From Epiperipatus broadwayi (lineage: Eukaryota > Onychophora > Udeonychophora > Euonychophora > Peripatidae), in assembly GCA_028023455.1 (NCBI GenBank), contig JAQFVV010000020.1, positions 12,934,385 to 12,998,384 on the forward strand: a stretch of DNA of 64,000 nucleotides, given 5' to 3'. The notes beneath the pieces were generated by a model. That model did no database searches and was not told the DNA's origin. It worked only from the letters and a program-made list of their open reading frames with translations. Within the stretch, counting starts at the first letter, position 1, and each line of letters starts with the position of its first letter. Positions 52,359 to 64,000 of the stretch are shown here, piece by piece. The position numbers and the translations under genes were made by a program.

Positions 52359-53469
52359 CAAATGTTTTGAGGAAATAACATCTGCCATGTCAAGGTCAAG
52401 TTTTTTAAAAAAAACCATTAGAACTCAACTATTAACAAGATTGAGTGTGAAGAAAAAAATTAGATTGAACATGAAAATAGTTGGGTATTCAGAATAAAAT
52501 GGATCAACAAAATGTTTTTTTTCTTCAGTTTTTACATTAATTGATTTCAAGTTTATATTAGAAGAGATAAATTAAGTGGTCTCCACAAAGCAGAAATATG
52601 TTGTGCTTCATATCTTTATTTAAACCAGCCAGTCTTTTAAGTATATAAATAGATTCCCTCAAGATTCTCAAATAACACTTTTCCAAATTAGCAAGCTATT
52701 TTAGCACTTTCTATATCAGATTTGTGGCCATTTTCTAAAAAATGTGAAATAAAAAACTGATATATTTAATTTCTAATTGAAGGCATTTTTATGTTCCTTA
52801 ATTCTGATATTAATTCAACTATTGGATTGATCTACTTAGCTCTTTGAACAGTGTGAACACGGAATTTCATAAACAGTGTACTTTTAAAATACCAGAGTTT
52901 TTATGAAATTCCATGTTTGCAATGCTCAAAAAGCTATGCAGATCAATCCAATAAACAAATTAATGTCAGAATTAAGAAACATAAAAATGCCTTTATCAGA
53001 AGTTAAATACATTAGCATTTACTTAACATTTTTAAGAAATGGACCACAATAATGTTAAACTATTTGCTAATTTGGAAAAGTATGATTTGAGAACCATGAG
53101 GGAGTGTATTAAAATATTAAAAAGACTGATTTAAATAAGACTGATGAAGTGCAATGTATTTCAGCCTTGTGGACACCACTTATTTTATTTATTTCTTCTA
53201 ATACAAACTTAAAATCAAGTAATGGTGAAACTGAAGGAAATAAACATTTGTTAACCCACATATTCTGAATACTCAACTACTTCATACTCAATCTTATTTT
53301 TAACTCATACTCAATCTTATTATTACTTGAGATCTAGTGGTTTTTTAAAAAACTTGTCATTGAAAATGGTAAATGTTATTTCATCAAAACATTGGGAAGT
53401 ATTTCTAAATCATACACACTTTAATCCAAAAAATACTTTATTTACATCATATAATCTAAATCTTTATAT

Positions 53470-53725
53470 AGAATGTTTTATATGTTCTTTTTATATATTT
53501 TATACTTATTGTAACGTTTATTTATATATGTTGCAAATATATTGGCATTTGGTAAAAGCTAAAAAAAATAAAAGTAAATTTAGATTTTTTTAAAAAAAAA
53601 AAACGTACAATGAAAGTTAAATTATTCTTTCGTATTTTTTTTAATGTAATTAGAAATAAAAGTAGAATTGGAGAGAACAAAAGAATTCCAAAAGCAAGTA
53701 CAAAGATAAGCTAAAAGAAAAATAT
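53470..53725. other. AT-rich flank of palindrome copy 1
   Basis: Tail of an 88-codon plus-strand frame (53327-53593) that begins in the decayed endonuclease arm and continues as junk. Poly-A near 53592-53604. Confidence 0.35.
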
Positions 53726-53726
53726 T

Positions 53727-54160
53727 TTAGCTAATTAAACATGGCCGAAAAACTTGATAAAAAAATGAGAACTTAGTAATTGAAAAATGATAAAGACTGT
53801 ATAAGATTATAAACACAAAACACCATGATAATAGCATGTGCAGAAGTCCGACAACTGGACCTCTAATATAAAAAGGAGGGGTTTGGTTGGAGGAACGTCT
53901 TGGTTTGCCTGATATTCTTTTGGTTGGTTTTAGATTAAAGAATCCAGACCACTCTATGATGAAAAAGTTCTTCATATGAGAGTAGACTGGAGCTTTAGCT
54001 GACATCATTATCGATGGACACCAGAGAAGCTTATGCATCTAGCCTATGGATCCAGCACCAAGATCAATTTATAATCAATGGCTGAGCTCATGTTAACCCT
54101 GAAAAACTATGCATAGTTATCTACAACCATCGTGAATTCACTAAAACTTACCGGTAAGAC
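53727..54160 (-). other. Higher-complexity island with a 103-codon frame
   Basis: The stretch is clearly richer in G+C than its neighbours. The minus strand carries the longest non-repetitive frame in the window (53727-54038, 103 codons), containing SAKAPVYSHMKNFF and KRISGKPRRSSNQTPPF followed by a hydrophobic run. I do not recognise a family. It may be a fragment of an unannotated transposon, a UTR or exon, or chance. No repeat partner is in this window. Confidence 0.3.
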
Positions 54161-54721
54161 TACTTATTCTTGATTGTGACAAAATTAAGCGTTTGCAAAC
54201 AAGTCTTAAAATAATCCTGATAGAGACTTTCATTTTTTCTGTACAAGAGACTTTTGTTTATACCAGAACTTTTTAATTCATTATTTTATTTTATTGATTG
54301 CGTCATGTTTGAATTAATAGGTGTTCTCTCTAATTTGCTTGATTAGGAATTCTCATTTTAACTTAAACAGATTTTTAATCTGTTATAATAAAAAAATATT
54401 TCTAACATCAATTTTCATTTGTGCATTATTAATAATAGTTATTATTTTTTTATTAATTTACTATTAGTTTAATAAGATTTAAAATGTAATTTACCTTTGT
54501 CAATATGTTTGAATAAGCCCAGGAATAATAATCTTAAAAAAATAATTCTTGTTACGGTATGATGCAATACCGATTAAGTTAAAAGTATTTTTCTTTTTTT
54601 TATTCACAAGACATTATTTGACTATTTTAGTGGACTCTTTAGAATAAAAGGTCCTGGCACCCATATTAAATAAATTAAAAGCTGATTTCATCAATAGCAT
54701 AATTCTCAACTATTAATAGAC

Positions 54722-54801
54722 CGAGTTGATCAGGAAATATAGCTATGTTTTTAGAATAGAAATACAATTTTCTTCGTTTTTGACATAGCTTGATCAACTC
54801 G
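54722..54801. repeat. Imperfect 18-bp-stem hairpin
   Basis: CGAGTTGATCA (54722-54732) pairs with TGATCAACTCG (54791-54801), and AGCTATG (54741-54747) with CATAGCT (54784-54790), with an 8-base bulge on the left and a ~36-base loop. The sequence is unusually GC-balanced. Could be a small inverted-repeat element; no target duplication seen. Confidence 0.65.
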
Positions 54802-54804
54802 CGC

Positions 54805-55425
54805 ACAGTTTATATTAGCGTGTAGAGGCCTAACAAAACGGAAAACGTTATATTATATAACTTTTAACTATTTTGTTAAACTAGTTTATTTTTATTACTT
54901 TAACAATTCTAAAACAATTTTTATTCACGCTTTACTTAAATAAAATATAACTTTACATTTTTTAAATGTTATTTAACTTTACTTTTTCTTAACCTTTTAA
55001 TTATGTAATGGACAATTTTTTTAATCTTTTTGTTTATTTATTTAAAGTTTCTGAAATTAACTTTTATAAGAATAATGTTTTTAAGCTTAAGTCTTTATTT
55101 AAACTTCATCTAATATTTTTAATTATGACAGCTTATTTAATTTTTTTATATTTTTTATTAGTAGCACATGGAATCATTTTTATGCTATATTTTTCAAATT
55201 TACATCCTGTCTCTATTGAAGGTAAATAAATATGCAATCTTTTATTTTATGTGTTGAATTAATTTTGTATATGTAGAATTCTTTATCTCACCTATATAAT
55301 CACATTTGGTATTTTTATTTGACATTTTTTATATTTAATTTCACATACTACATTAATGCAATTTAATACTTTTTCGATATATTTAGTATCTAATATAATA
55401 AATATACATTTTCTTTGTTTTTTAC
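54805..55425. other. AT-rich spacer between the two palindromes
   Basis: A 73-codon hydrophobic frame at 55008-55229 has AT-codon junk composition. Nothing else recognised. Confidence 0.4.
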
Positions 55426-56880
55426 TATTTTAGAGTTCATTATATTATTAAATTTTGCAATAATTTTATTTACATTTTTTATTATGTTGTTATTGTATGT
55501 TTTCATATATATATATAATAGTAATATAAAAAGTCAGATGTCACATGATTTATATATATATTAAACATGTCTACTTTTTTATTAATTTTATAATAAAAAA
55601 GGTATATCTAAGAAAAAATAATATACAGACATAAAAACATTTAACGATAGCATAGTAAGAAATACAAATAAAATTATTAATACAATTAGCAAATAATAAT
55701 ATAATAAACTGTAAAGTAATAAAAAATGTAAATGAAGCATCTGTTGGGTTAAACGATGTATTATTTTGAATTACTTACCAATGTGTTGATGAAATAACAT
55801 CTGCCATTGCCAAAGTCAAGTTTTTTAAAAAAAAACTGTTACATCTCAAGTAGTAATGAAATAAAGTGTGAAGTAAAGAATGAGATTGAGCATGAAGTAG
55901 CTGAATATTCACAATGGGTGGATTAACTAAATGTTTATTTTATTCATATTCATGATTAGTTGATTTCAAGTTTATATTAAAATAAATAAATAAAATAAGT
56001 GGTGTCCACAAGGCTGAAATACATCGCACTTCATCAGTCTTATTTAAATCAATCTTTTTAATATTTCAATAGATTCCCTCATGGTTCTCAAATCATACTT
56101 TTCCAAATTAACAAATAGTTTAACATTATCAAAATCAGGTTTGTGACCAATTTCTAAAAAAATGTGAAATAAAAATTGAGGTATTTAAATATCTGACTGA
56201 AGGCATTTTTATGTTCCTTAATTCTGACATTAATTTGTCTAGTGGATTGATGACCTACATAGTTTTTTGACCTCTGTAAACATAGAATTTTCATACACAC
56301 CTTGGTATTTTAAAAGTACCCTGTTTATGAAATTCCATGTTCACATTGCTCAAAGAGTTATACAGATCAATCCAATAGATGAATTAATGTCAGAATTAAG
56401 CAACATAAAAATGTCTTCAATCAGAAGTTAAATACATCAGTTTTTATTTCACATTTTTTAGAAATTGGTTACAAAACTTAATTTTTAAAATGCTAAAACA
56501 ATTGCTAATTTGTAAGAAGTATGATTTGTGCACCATGAGGAAATCTGTTTAAATATTAAAAAGACTGACTGATTTAAATAAATCTGATGAAGCACAACAT
56601 ATTTCTGCCTTGTAGAGACCACTTATTTTATCTGTTTCTTTTAATATATAAATTTGATATCAATTAATGGTGAAACTGAAGAAAATAAACATTTTGTTAA
56701 TTCACATATTCTGAATACTCAATTATTTTACACTCAATCTCATTACTAGTTGAGATCTAATGATTTTTCTTTAAAATTTGACACTGACAATGGTCATGTT
56801 ATTTTATCAAAACTGGGAAGTAATTCAAAATAATACACACTTTAAGCCAAAAGATATTTTATTTACATCATATAACCATG
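55425..56880. mobile_element. Palindromic Penelope-like element relic, copy 2
   Basis: Direct homologue of copy 1 without its three insertions. The inverted repeat is centred at 56311/56312 in GGTATTTTAAAAGTACC. The left arm spans about 55740-56311 and the right arm 56312-56870. The right arm translates outward as YEIPC-HCSKSY, then VRIKQHKNVFNQKLN and SVFISHFLEIG, the C-terminal GIY-YIG endonuclease of Penelope-like elements. The left arm encodes the same protein on the minus strand. Beyond the endonuclease stop both arms carry GTGG(A/T)(C/G)ACCACTTATTTTA-type sequence. In life the nuclease nicks target DNA to prime reverse transcription. Both arms are broken by stops. Confidence 0.78.
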
Positions 56881-56884
56881 AAAA

Positions 56885-59800
56885 CAAATATAATCTTAGT
56901 AATATATATATATACTTAATATATTAGATAATAAATATATTGAAAATGTAGAAATTTGCATAAATGGAGTATATGAAATTGAATGTCACATAAAAAATAT
57001 CATATACATATAATGTAGGTGAGAAGAATTCAATTTGTACAAGATTAATCCCAAACAAATATGATAAAAGATCATTTATAATTTGAAAAAGCATAAAAAC
57101 TGGTTTATCATATTAATACTAAAAGAGAAAAATTTAAAAAGCTATCATAAATAAAAATATTAGATTAATTTTAAATAAAAATTTAGGCATAAAAACATTA
57201 CTTTTATAAAAGTTAAAAAATAAAATAATTGTTATAAAAAATTCTCCCAGAGGAAGTTAATATACAAAATAAAAGATAAAAAATTAAAAAAAAATTGTCA
57301 TTTATAAAATTAGAAAAGGAAAAGAACGTAAATTTAAAAATAAAAATAGAATAGTTAAGTGATAAAAATAAATTAATTGAACAAAATGATCGGATATTAT
57401 GTAAATGTAAAGTATATAAAAATTTATGTATTCTATACACAGGTTTAGATAAAAATAATAAATATATATAAAAATAAAAATTAATATTTATAAAGTTATT
57501 TAAAATGTTTTAATAGGAATATTATTGGATTTATTAAAATATAATTGAATCATATATAATGTATTAAGTAGATGTACAGACTAATATATAATATATTGTT
57601 ATTTAATTTTACTAGTTATATACTAAAAGGTATTCATTACGTGGGCATATATGTTTGAATATTAAGATCTAAAGAAGACTACTGGTCAGTGAAAACTATA
57701 GGAAATATTATCAAGGAATAAATAAAATTTACTGTATTATAAAAAATGAATAAAAAAGTGTATTAAATGCTATTATATGTCAATGCATAAATGATCAAAA
57801 AGTAAAGAAAAATTATAAACATGTGCATGATTGAAATAAATGTATGAATTTTCTTGAATACCAGGGTGTAACATTGAAATCAAAATGAGAGATGATGAAA
57901 ACATTAGAATGGGATGCTATAGAAAATTATGTTAAGAACTTTAGGTATGTTTGAGTAACATATATAATTATTTCTGGAAAGAAATGAGAGATATTATTAG
58001 TAATAAATATATTTATAAAATGTGTTTTTTTATAAAATTCAGTGCTTTAAAACTGATATTAAATAGTGAAATAAAATGTTCAATCCATATAAGAAATCTT
58101 AAAATATAATGGCATAGTACTGGCATGTGGTAACAAAGTAAAAATATTTAATAGTAGTGGTAATGAACCAAGTTTGGATCATTGAATAAAAAACAAATGT
58201 TCTATCATTTATGAAAATCATTAATATCTTAGGATAAATTAGATTTTAGGTCTTGATATTTAATTGGTAGTCTTGAAATATTTAAGTCTGACCATCTAAA
58301 CATATATCTTGTGCAATTGATTTATTTTTTATATGTATTAAATAAAACTTTTTGATGGCATAACAAGATTAAAAAAAAAAACTTATAAAGAATGTCACTA
58401 ATAAGTTTCTTTATCACTTGGTATACACGAAGACAATAAAATAGCTTTATTTCATCTGAAATTTATTGTCAAATAATGTTTTTCAAATATTAGTTTGATA
58501 GGTAAAAGGAAATTGGAAATACCAGGAAAAATGATTAACAACTTGTAAAAGAGTTCCCAATTTCCAGCTGTTTCAGAAATAATATGGTTCTCGCAGACAT
58601 TCAACATATTTATTATAAAATGTTTAAAATTGGAAATATGTTTAAAGATACAACATGGACTGTGAAGTAAGGATGACAAAGATCCATTTATAGCAAAAAA
58701 TAAATTTCTGATGAGTTGACTCAATATAAATGACAAACTATAGTAAGCTCCTTAAAATAACTTTATTTATCATAAAAGAAATTATATACATGATTTTTAA
58801 AGATAATATTAGAGATTAAAATATAATATTAAGAAGCAAGGCCATACTGAAAATAAAATCCTTGTTGCTTATAAATGATAGCTAGAATTAAAGTGATTTT
58901 ACTCAAAACCTAGCTATCCTGTAATATATTCACAAAGTATATGTTGCATTAGCATGCAGCATAATCTCTTGCATTAATAATTTTGCATTGGATATTTTAC
59001 TGCCCCTGATTTCTTCATGCAATCATAAAAAATATGTAATAAAATATCACTAAAGAGATTTAAGGATACTTAAGTAAATAGTTTTTGATCAAACAGTATG
59101 TGTGTGATAGGATTAATTTCAGCAGTGACATGATTTTGCTGATGGAATCTTTTATTACAAACAATATATATATATATAAGTAATATTTATAATGAAAACC
59201 ATCCTGTTTGAGCATTATTGTTATAGTTAAGTAAAAGTTAGATATATAGCTAAGATTTTTCTATAGTATATCCTCTTTATTGATATAACTGTTTTATTGA
59301 GTTTTTTTTTTTTTTTGCAAAATATGTATACATATTTGAACCCACTGCACAAACATTTAAAATTTTGCAAAATATTTGTTCTTAAATGATTATAGAATAA
59401 TAGAATTCACTTATTCGATATATATCAATTTTGTCATGATCAAATAAAGACATCAATATTACACTGGTATGACACATGTAGGATGAAATATTATTAATTG
59501 TTATCTCACTAATCTTGATAATGATCACTAAGTTTTCAAAGCGAGTTATAATATTCACTGTGAAATAATAATAAAAAAAATCATCCTCTAGATATAAATA
59601 TTTAGCCACTTGATTTTTTTGACAACAATATTATTAATTAATGAGGTCTTTATACATATAGTTTAGATTATTTGAATTTAAATCAATCTGAATATGGAAG
59701 GGGAAAAAAAAGAAAACTGATAACTGGACAGAGAAATATAAGCTTATCTTAGATAAAAATAATGAAAAATGCATTTTAATAGGAATGTATTTAGTTGAAG

Positions 59801-60850
59801 GCATGTATAATCTACTAATTATTAGATTATACAAATCAGATTAAAACTGGCCATAACAAAAATACAAATAAGCACAACATAGATCAATAATGTAAAAACC
59901 ATTCAAGAAATATAATGTTTAATGGCATGTAGACACTATAATAGTTTATATGTATATATATTTTAAATAAGTGATATAAAAGAAAAGTTAGTTTTGTTTC
60001 CTAAAATGTTTTTTTTTTTTCTTTTTCTGCTGAAATTATTTTGTAATTGTAGAAATTTAGTTTTAAAATAATCAACATTTAATTTCAATTCAATCTTTCT
60101 TATAAAGACAAAGTTTTAAAAAAATGAATATAAGAAAGATTTAATTATTTTAAATAATTAAAATTTAGTATATGTTGTTTTTTATCTCTCTAAAGACATT
60201 CAAAATCATCAATTTAATATCATATAAATAATCCAGTAAGTTAATTTTATTTTGCTTAAATTTGTATGCAGTTTCCCTATTTACTTTATTTGCCTTACAT
60301 ACATATCATAAATTAAAGATTATATATATATAAATTATTAATCAATGTCTGTATTCCAATTATAATAAAATATATATAATTATTCAAAACAACACAATAA
60401 TTAATACTGTAAAAAATATTTTAAAAACAAATATATACCATAATGCAATTGTATTACAAAAAACCGTTACAAATGTATACAAAAAGAATTATGTCATACA
60501 TCAATTTCTCCACAATTCATTAATTTTTATATTGGCAGTCTGTCGATTTATCAAATGTTGCTTTTCATTTTTTATTAACATAGCTTTTTTAATTTTATGT
60601 TTATTATTATTTCAATACACAAAATCTTAACTTTATTAAAATCAAAATCAAAAACATAATTACATGTTACATTATGATCAAAAAATACTGAAGGTGATAC
60701 ATTTTTGTATACATTTATAATAGTTTTTTGTAATATAATTTGAATCTAGTTGATAACGACTACATAGATAATTGAAAGTACTTCTATTAAATTGTGGTAT
60801 ATATTTGTTTTAAAATATTTTTTACTGTATTAATTATTGTATTGTTTTGA
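56885..60850. other. AT-rich non-coding stretch
   Basis: No gene recognised. A 94-codon minus-strand frame at 58452-58736 (contains ISETAGNWELFYKLLIIFPG) has somewhat balanced composition but no recognised family. The other frames are junk. (TA)n tracts occur at 56902-56913 and 59165-59178, and poly-T at 59301-59316. Confidence 0.45.
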
Positions 60851-60851
60851 A

Positions 60852-60855
<4 letters not shown>

Positions 60856-60906
<51 letters not shown>

Positions 60907-60908
60907 AT
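60856..60908. repeat. (AT)n(GT)n compound microsatellite
   Basis: About 40 bases of alternating AT run directly into GT repeats ending near 60908. This is a common compound dinucleotide array in animal genomes. Confidence 0.95.
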
Positions 60909-60909
60909 G

Positions 60910-63900
60910 CATTTTCATATAGTGATCATTGGATGCTTTATCCACCACATTTCAATTTAATATATGTTTACTTGTTTCAGTATGAACTATATTCCTCTTA
61001 CTTGAGGTATCCATGATTGATTTTGATTTAGCTTCAGGTTCAGAAATATTTCTCCCCATGAACACTTTTTTGCTTTGCACTCTGGGTGAGATGCTATTTA
61101 TTGTTGTTTGCTTTTAAAATGGTGTGGGGTCAAATGCATAATAAATAAGTCTAAATTTTATAATGCTCTGTGCAGTGTTAACATTGATAGTCAATTTAAG
61201 CTGTTATGCTATTGATTGTTCTTTAATGCAAAAGTGAAATGTATGGGTGCATACATTAACTTAGAATACATATCTAACAGAATAAAATCAATTAAAGAGC
61301 TTCTTAGTCTTCAGAAAAGATACAGCATTATGATATAAGTTTTGTGAATATTAATATTTAAAACTGCCAGATATCAAATGCAATATATGCTAGCATACAA
61401 AAGAGGCAATTACCATTGAAATACTTTTATACTTGAACTGTACTATATTGAATTGTTAATAAACTTCGTTTATTGTTAGATCTGTTTTAGAATTTGTTTA
61501 CTATTGTCTGCTCTTCCAATTGATATTTCTAAAGAATCTTTGTCTCTGTAATCAAGAGACAATTTTAAATGTCTATGGATAATAGTGTAGCTGTATAGGA
61601 CATTTATTCTTCAGATCCTCAACAAAAAAAACTATCATATTTTAGAAACTATAGATCTAATGATACCCTCTGGTAGTGGATATTAAAGTGCTTACTAAAA
61701 ATTGAAATATTAAAGCAAAATATTTAACATTCAACAGTATTAGGAATTATTATAAGATAACAAATTTGTCAATGGTTTTATGTTGCAGTTGGACAGAAAA
61801 TATTGCATATTTATTAAAAGAGCATAGAAGTTTAATGAAGATATGCCTTTCTATTTTACTATACTATTTCATAAATGTGTAAAACAGTCAGCCATTTTTA
61901 TAGAAAATTTTAAATTTTATACAACAGTTGTTTTTATTTAATATTTTTGTATCCAAAGTAAATTATTATACACTGTTTATTTGATGTAGAGTTAAGCTAA
62001 ATTATTTTAAAGAAATATTATTTAAATTTAATAACAAAGTTAAGATATAAAGTAGTATTTATGGTTAAATACTAATAAATAATTATTAGAGTTATGTAAT
62101 ATAATGCTAAAACAATAATCTAAGTGATAAAAATCAAATATATTATAATTATTAACAGTCTATTTAAAATTATTATTTAATTATCATAAATTATTTTATG
62201 ATGGAATAATTGTGGTATGCAATGTGTTAATTTGTGTGCACACACATTCTTGTTAAAATTAATTAAATTTACTTCTTTGTTGCTAAAAATTGATTTATTA
62301 GTTGTATCAATTTTGTTGCAATTTATTCTTGTATCAAAATTGATTATTACAATTACATAAACAATAGATTTTATATTTCTAAATTTGAGTGTAATTAAAA
62401 TGTTTTATTTAAAAGAGTATTTAAAGATATACTATTTAAATAAAGTTTAAAATATATTATTTAATAAAATTTATCATTAAATTATTTTTTAAAAAAAAAG
62501 CTGGACAGAAATAATTAGTATGTAAATTTTATTGTCTGGGATGAATTGACCAATTAGGTAGGGAGGGGATATGGCTATAAAAACGGGTGATTATTGAGAA
62601 AATTAGTTGTCTATTAAATTTTTTTTAATTAGTCAAGTAAATTTTGAGGATTAAAACTGTATTCCTTATACTTTAAATTTCAGTTGTAAATTTCTTTAAA
62701 TTTTATTATTTTGTTAGTAAAGTGTTAATAGTAATTTTAAAACTATGAATAATAATTTACAAAATTTATTATACTTGTTTTAATATGAAATAAAACAAGA
62801 AATTTTCCGTATCAGTGCAGCACAAAATACCTATTACAAAACTATGACAGTTGATGGAGAAAATATGTTTCATCACATTGAAATACCATTAGTTAGAGGC
62901 CTATACCAGAAATCAGGTCATTTAAAATGAAGAGCAATGCAAAAAATGTGTAAGGAATTTATATTTAGTCATATGCATGTGTTGTATGTTAAAGAACAGT
63001 TTTATTTCGTCTTAACGAGTAACAATAATGAAAATAGACTTTTGTTTGATAAAGCTATTAATATTTTCTATTGGAAATTTATTAAAGACTTTTTCTGAAT
63101 TTTTATTCATTTTAAGCAAAAAGAGTGAATGCTAATTATTTTAGTGAAAATGAATTATTGTCTACTATTCATTTATGTGTAATTTGCGAATGTTTTGATA
63201 GAAGAAATATATACTAACCTGAAGGAGAATTTGTATAATTGTATAATGTGTTTGACAAGATTTTTGCAAGTTATTAGAATAATAAATTTCAGCTATTCTA
63301 AGAAGAATTATAAGTTGACTATTAATATTGTTAAAATATATACTAACCCAGATAAGAACTTTATAAAATATATGTGATTTAAAAATATTATAGCAAGTTA
63401 TTACTATGCAAATCCAAATATGTTTGAGAAGAATTATAAAGTTGAATAAATTCATTAGTGATATTGTTAAAATTATTCATAATGCTTATATGTAAAAAAA
63501 TTGGAGAAGCTTTAAATGAAATAATTTTGCTTTAATTGTTGAATGCAGATTGAAGAAGAAACTTTTAAACATGATACTTATTTTAATAAATAACTAATGC
63601 TTATTATAAAACATTTTTCAAATTTGCTTTGTCAAGGAGATAAAATGAATAAACTTTATTATACAAGTACCTTTTGTCCATATTGAGAAGCAACATTTCC
63701 ATTGGATTTTTCTTTAATATGGTTGCATTTATGCTGCATGAAATTGCGAAAGAAAAAAAATATCTCTTGTTAAGCGCTGCAAGAACTTCCCTGGAATTTC
63801 AGCATAAAAAATGAAATGAAATTTTTATTATTATTATTTCCTTAGTTAAGAAAATATAATGTAGTTAATTTAATATTCATATGTACCAGTAGTACTAAGA

Positions 63901-64000
63901 TGCAGTTTTTAAGATGTATATAATATTTGGTAATTTTATATTTAATATTTGGTAACAAAAAAGAAAGAAAAATCAACATTTTTCTTTTATGAATAATAAG
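60910..64000. other. AT-rich non-coding stretch
   Basis: No gene recognised. Overlapping frames on both strands at 63165-63455 are chance consequences of AT-rich sequence. No repeats shared with the rest of the window were noticed. Confidence 0.45.

Larger units (their letters stand above)
51395..53460. mobile_element. Palindromic Penelope-like element relic, copy 1 (with nested insertions)
   Basis: Homologous in direct orientation to 55425-56880. Its core is a long inverted repeat with no spacer, centred at 52885/52886. The left arm runs 52075-52885 and the right arm 52886 to about 53450. Each arm reads outward from the centre as the C-terminal GIY-YIG endonuclease of a Penelope-like element. 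In the right arm, a degraded YEIPC..CSKSY (the family's G-V/I-Y...Y-V/I-G region) lies at 52905-52950, followed by VRIKKHKNAF, and further on KLFANLEKYDL and a short tail ending in stop near 53133. The left arm carries the same protein on the minus strand. Relative to copy 2 it contains three insertions: 51420-51763, the hairpin 51831-51889, and 52123-52358. Stops and lost catalytic residues show it is dead. Confidence 0.75.

Noticed and set aside
53139-53185. CTGATGA downstream of the Penelope endonuclease stop as a third hammerhead
   Set aside because: CTGATGA is followed by sequence without a GAAA box or a closable stem II, and the four palindrome arms compared agree on this. Penelope elements often carry hammerheads, but none is readable here.
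58452-58736. 94-codon minus-strand frame as a gene
   Set aside because: No recognised motif, no repeat partner and no gene-like context; similar lengths are expected by chance in 64 kb.
58702-58740. CTGATGAGTTGACTCAAT as a hammerhead core
   Set aside because: The following string is ATAAATG, not GAAA, and stem I does not pair.

Overview
This window looks like intergenic or intronic DNA from a large, very AT-rich eukaryotic (metazoan) genome. It holds no intact protein gene. Apart from one artefact of a trinucleotide array, the longest open frames are about 100 codons and scattered on both strands without order. There is no Shine-Dalgarno or operon structure, and (AT)n, (ATT)n and poly-A/T tracts are abundant. 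The recognisable coding remains all come from transposable elements of animal type: Ty3/gypsy gag and pol, Penelope-like GIY-YIG endonuclease and a hAT-type MITE. Together with short tRNA-like repeats carrying hammerhead ribozymes, these suggest an invertebrate (cephalopod mollusc, cnidarian or similar AT-rich genome), but the species cannot be fixed from the sequence.

Layout. 1-5.8 kb: plain AT-rich DNA, a degenerate ~85-bp tandem repeat (1.7-3.1 kb), then a decayed Ty3/gypsy pol on the minus strand (3.6-5.8 kb). 9.5-16.8 kb: two copies of a dispersed repeat surround a decayed gag with a coiled-coil N-terminus (10.9-12.5 kb) and a clean 400-bp hAT MITE with an 8-bp target duplication (13.9-14.3 kb). 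The second copy is interrupted by a 40-T tract and about 380 bp of (ATT)n. 18.5-20.5 kb: a small coding-like island and a second gypsy pol scrap. 22.7 kb: a 210-bp repeat containing an apparently complete type I hammerhead ribozyme. 27-29.2 kb: (ATC)n tracts and a second, different hammerhead-bearing repeat with a tRNA-like 3' part. 30 and 45.8 kb: an inverted pair of a ~0.5-kb repeat. 38.5-39.2 kb: a weak reverse-transcriptase relic. 51-57 kb: the densest region, with hammerhead repeats, a foldback element and two ~1.1-kb palindromes whose arms are decayed Penelope-like GIY-YIG endonuclease ends. 57-64 kb: mostly featureless AT-rich DNA with microsatellites.

The strongest observation is the pair of unrelated short repeat families that each encode a hammerhead ribozyme fold. 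In family 1 the copy at 22.7 kb keeps every core base plus two 6-bp segments of stem I. In family 2 two copies are each broken at a different core element, but the elements intact in one or the other make up the full fold. A third family-2 copy begins at the predicted self-cleavage site, joined to a foldback derivative of family 1, and the chimera is flanked by a 7-bp direct repeat.
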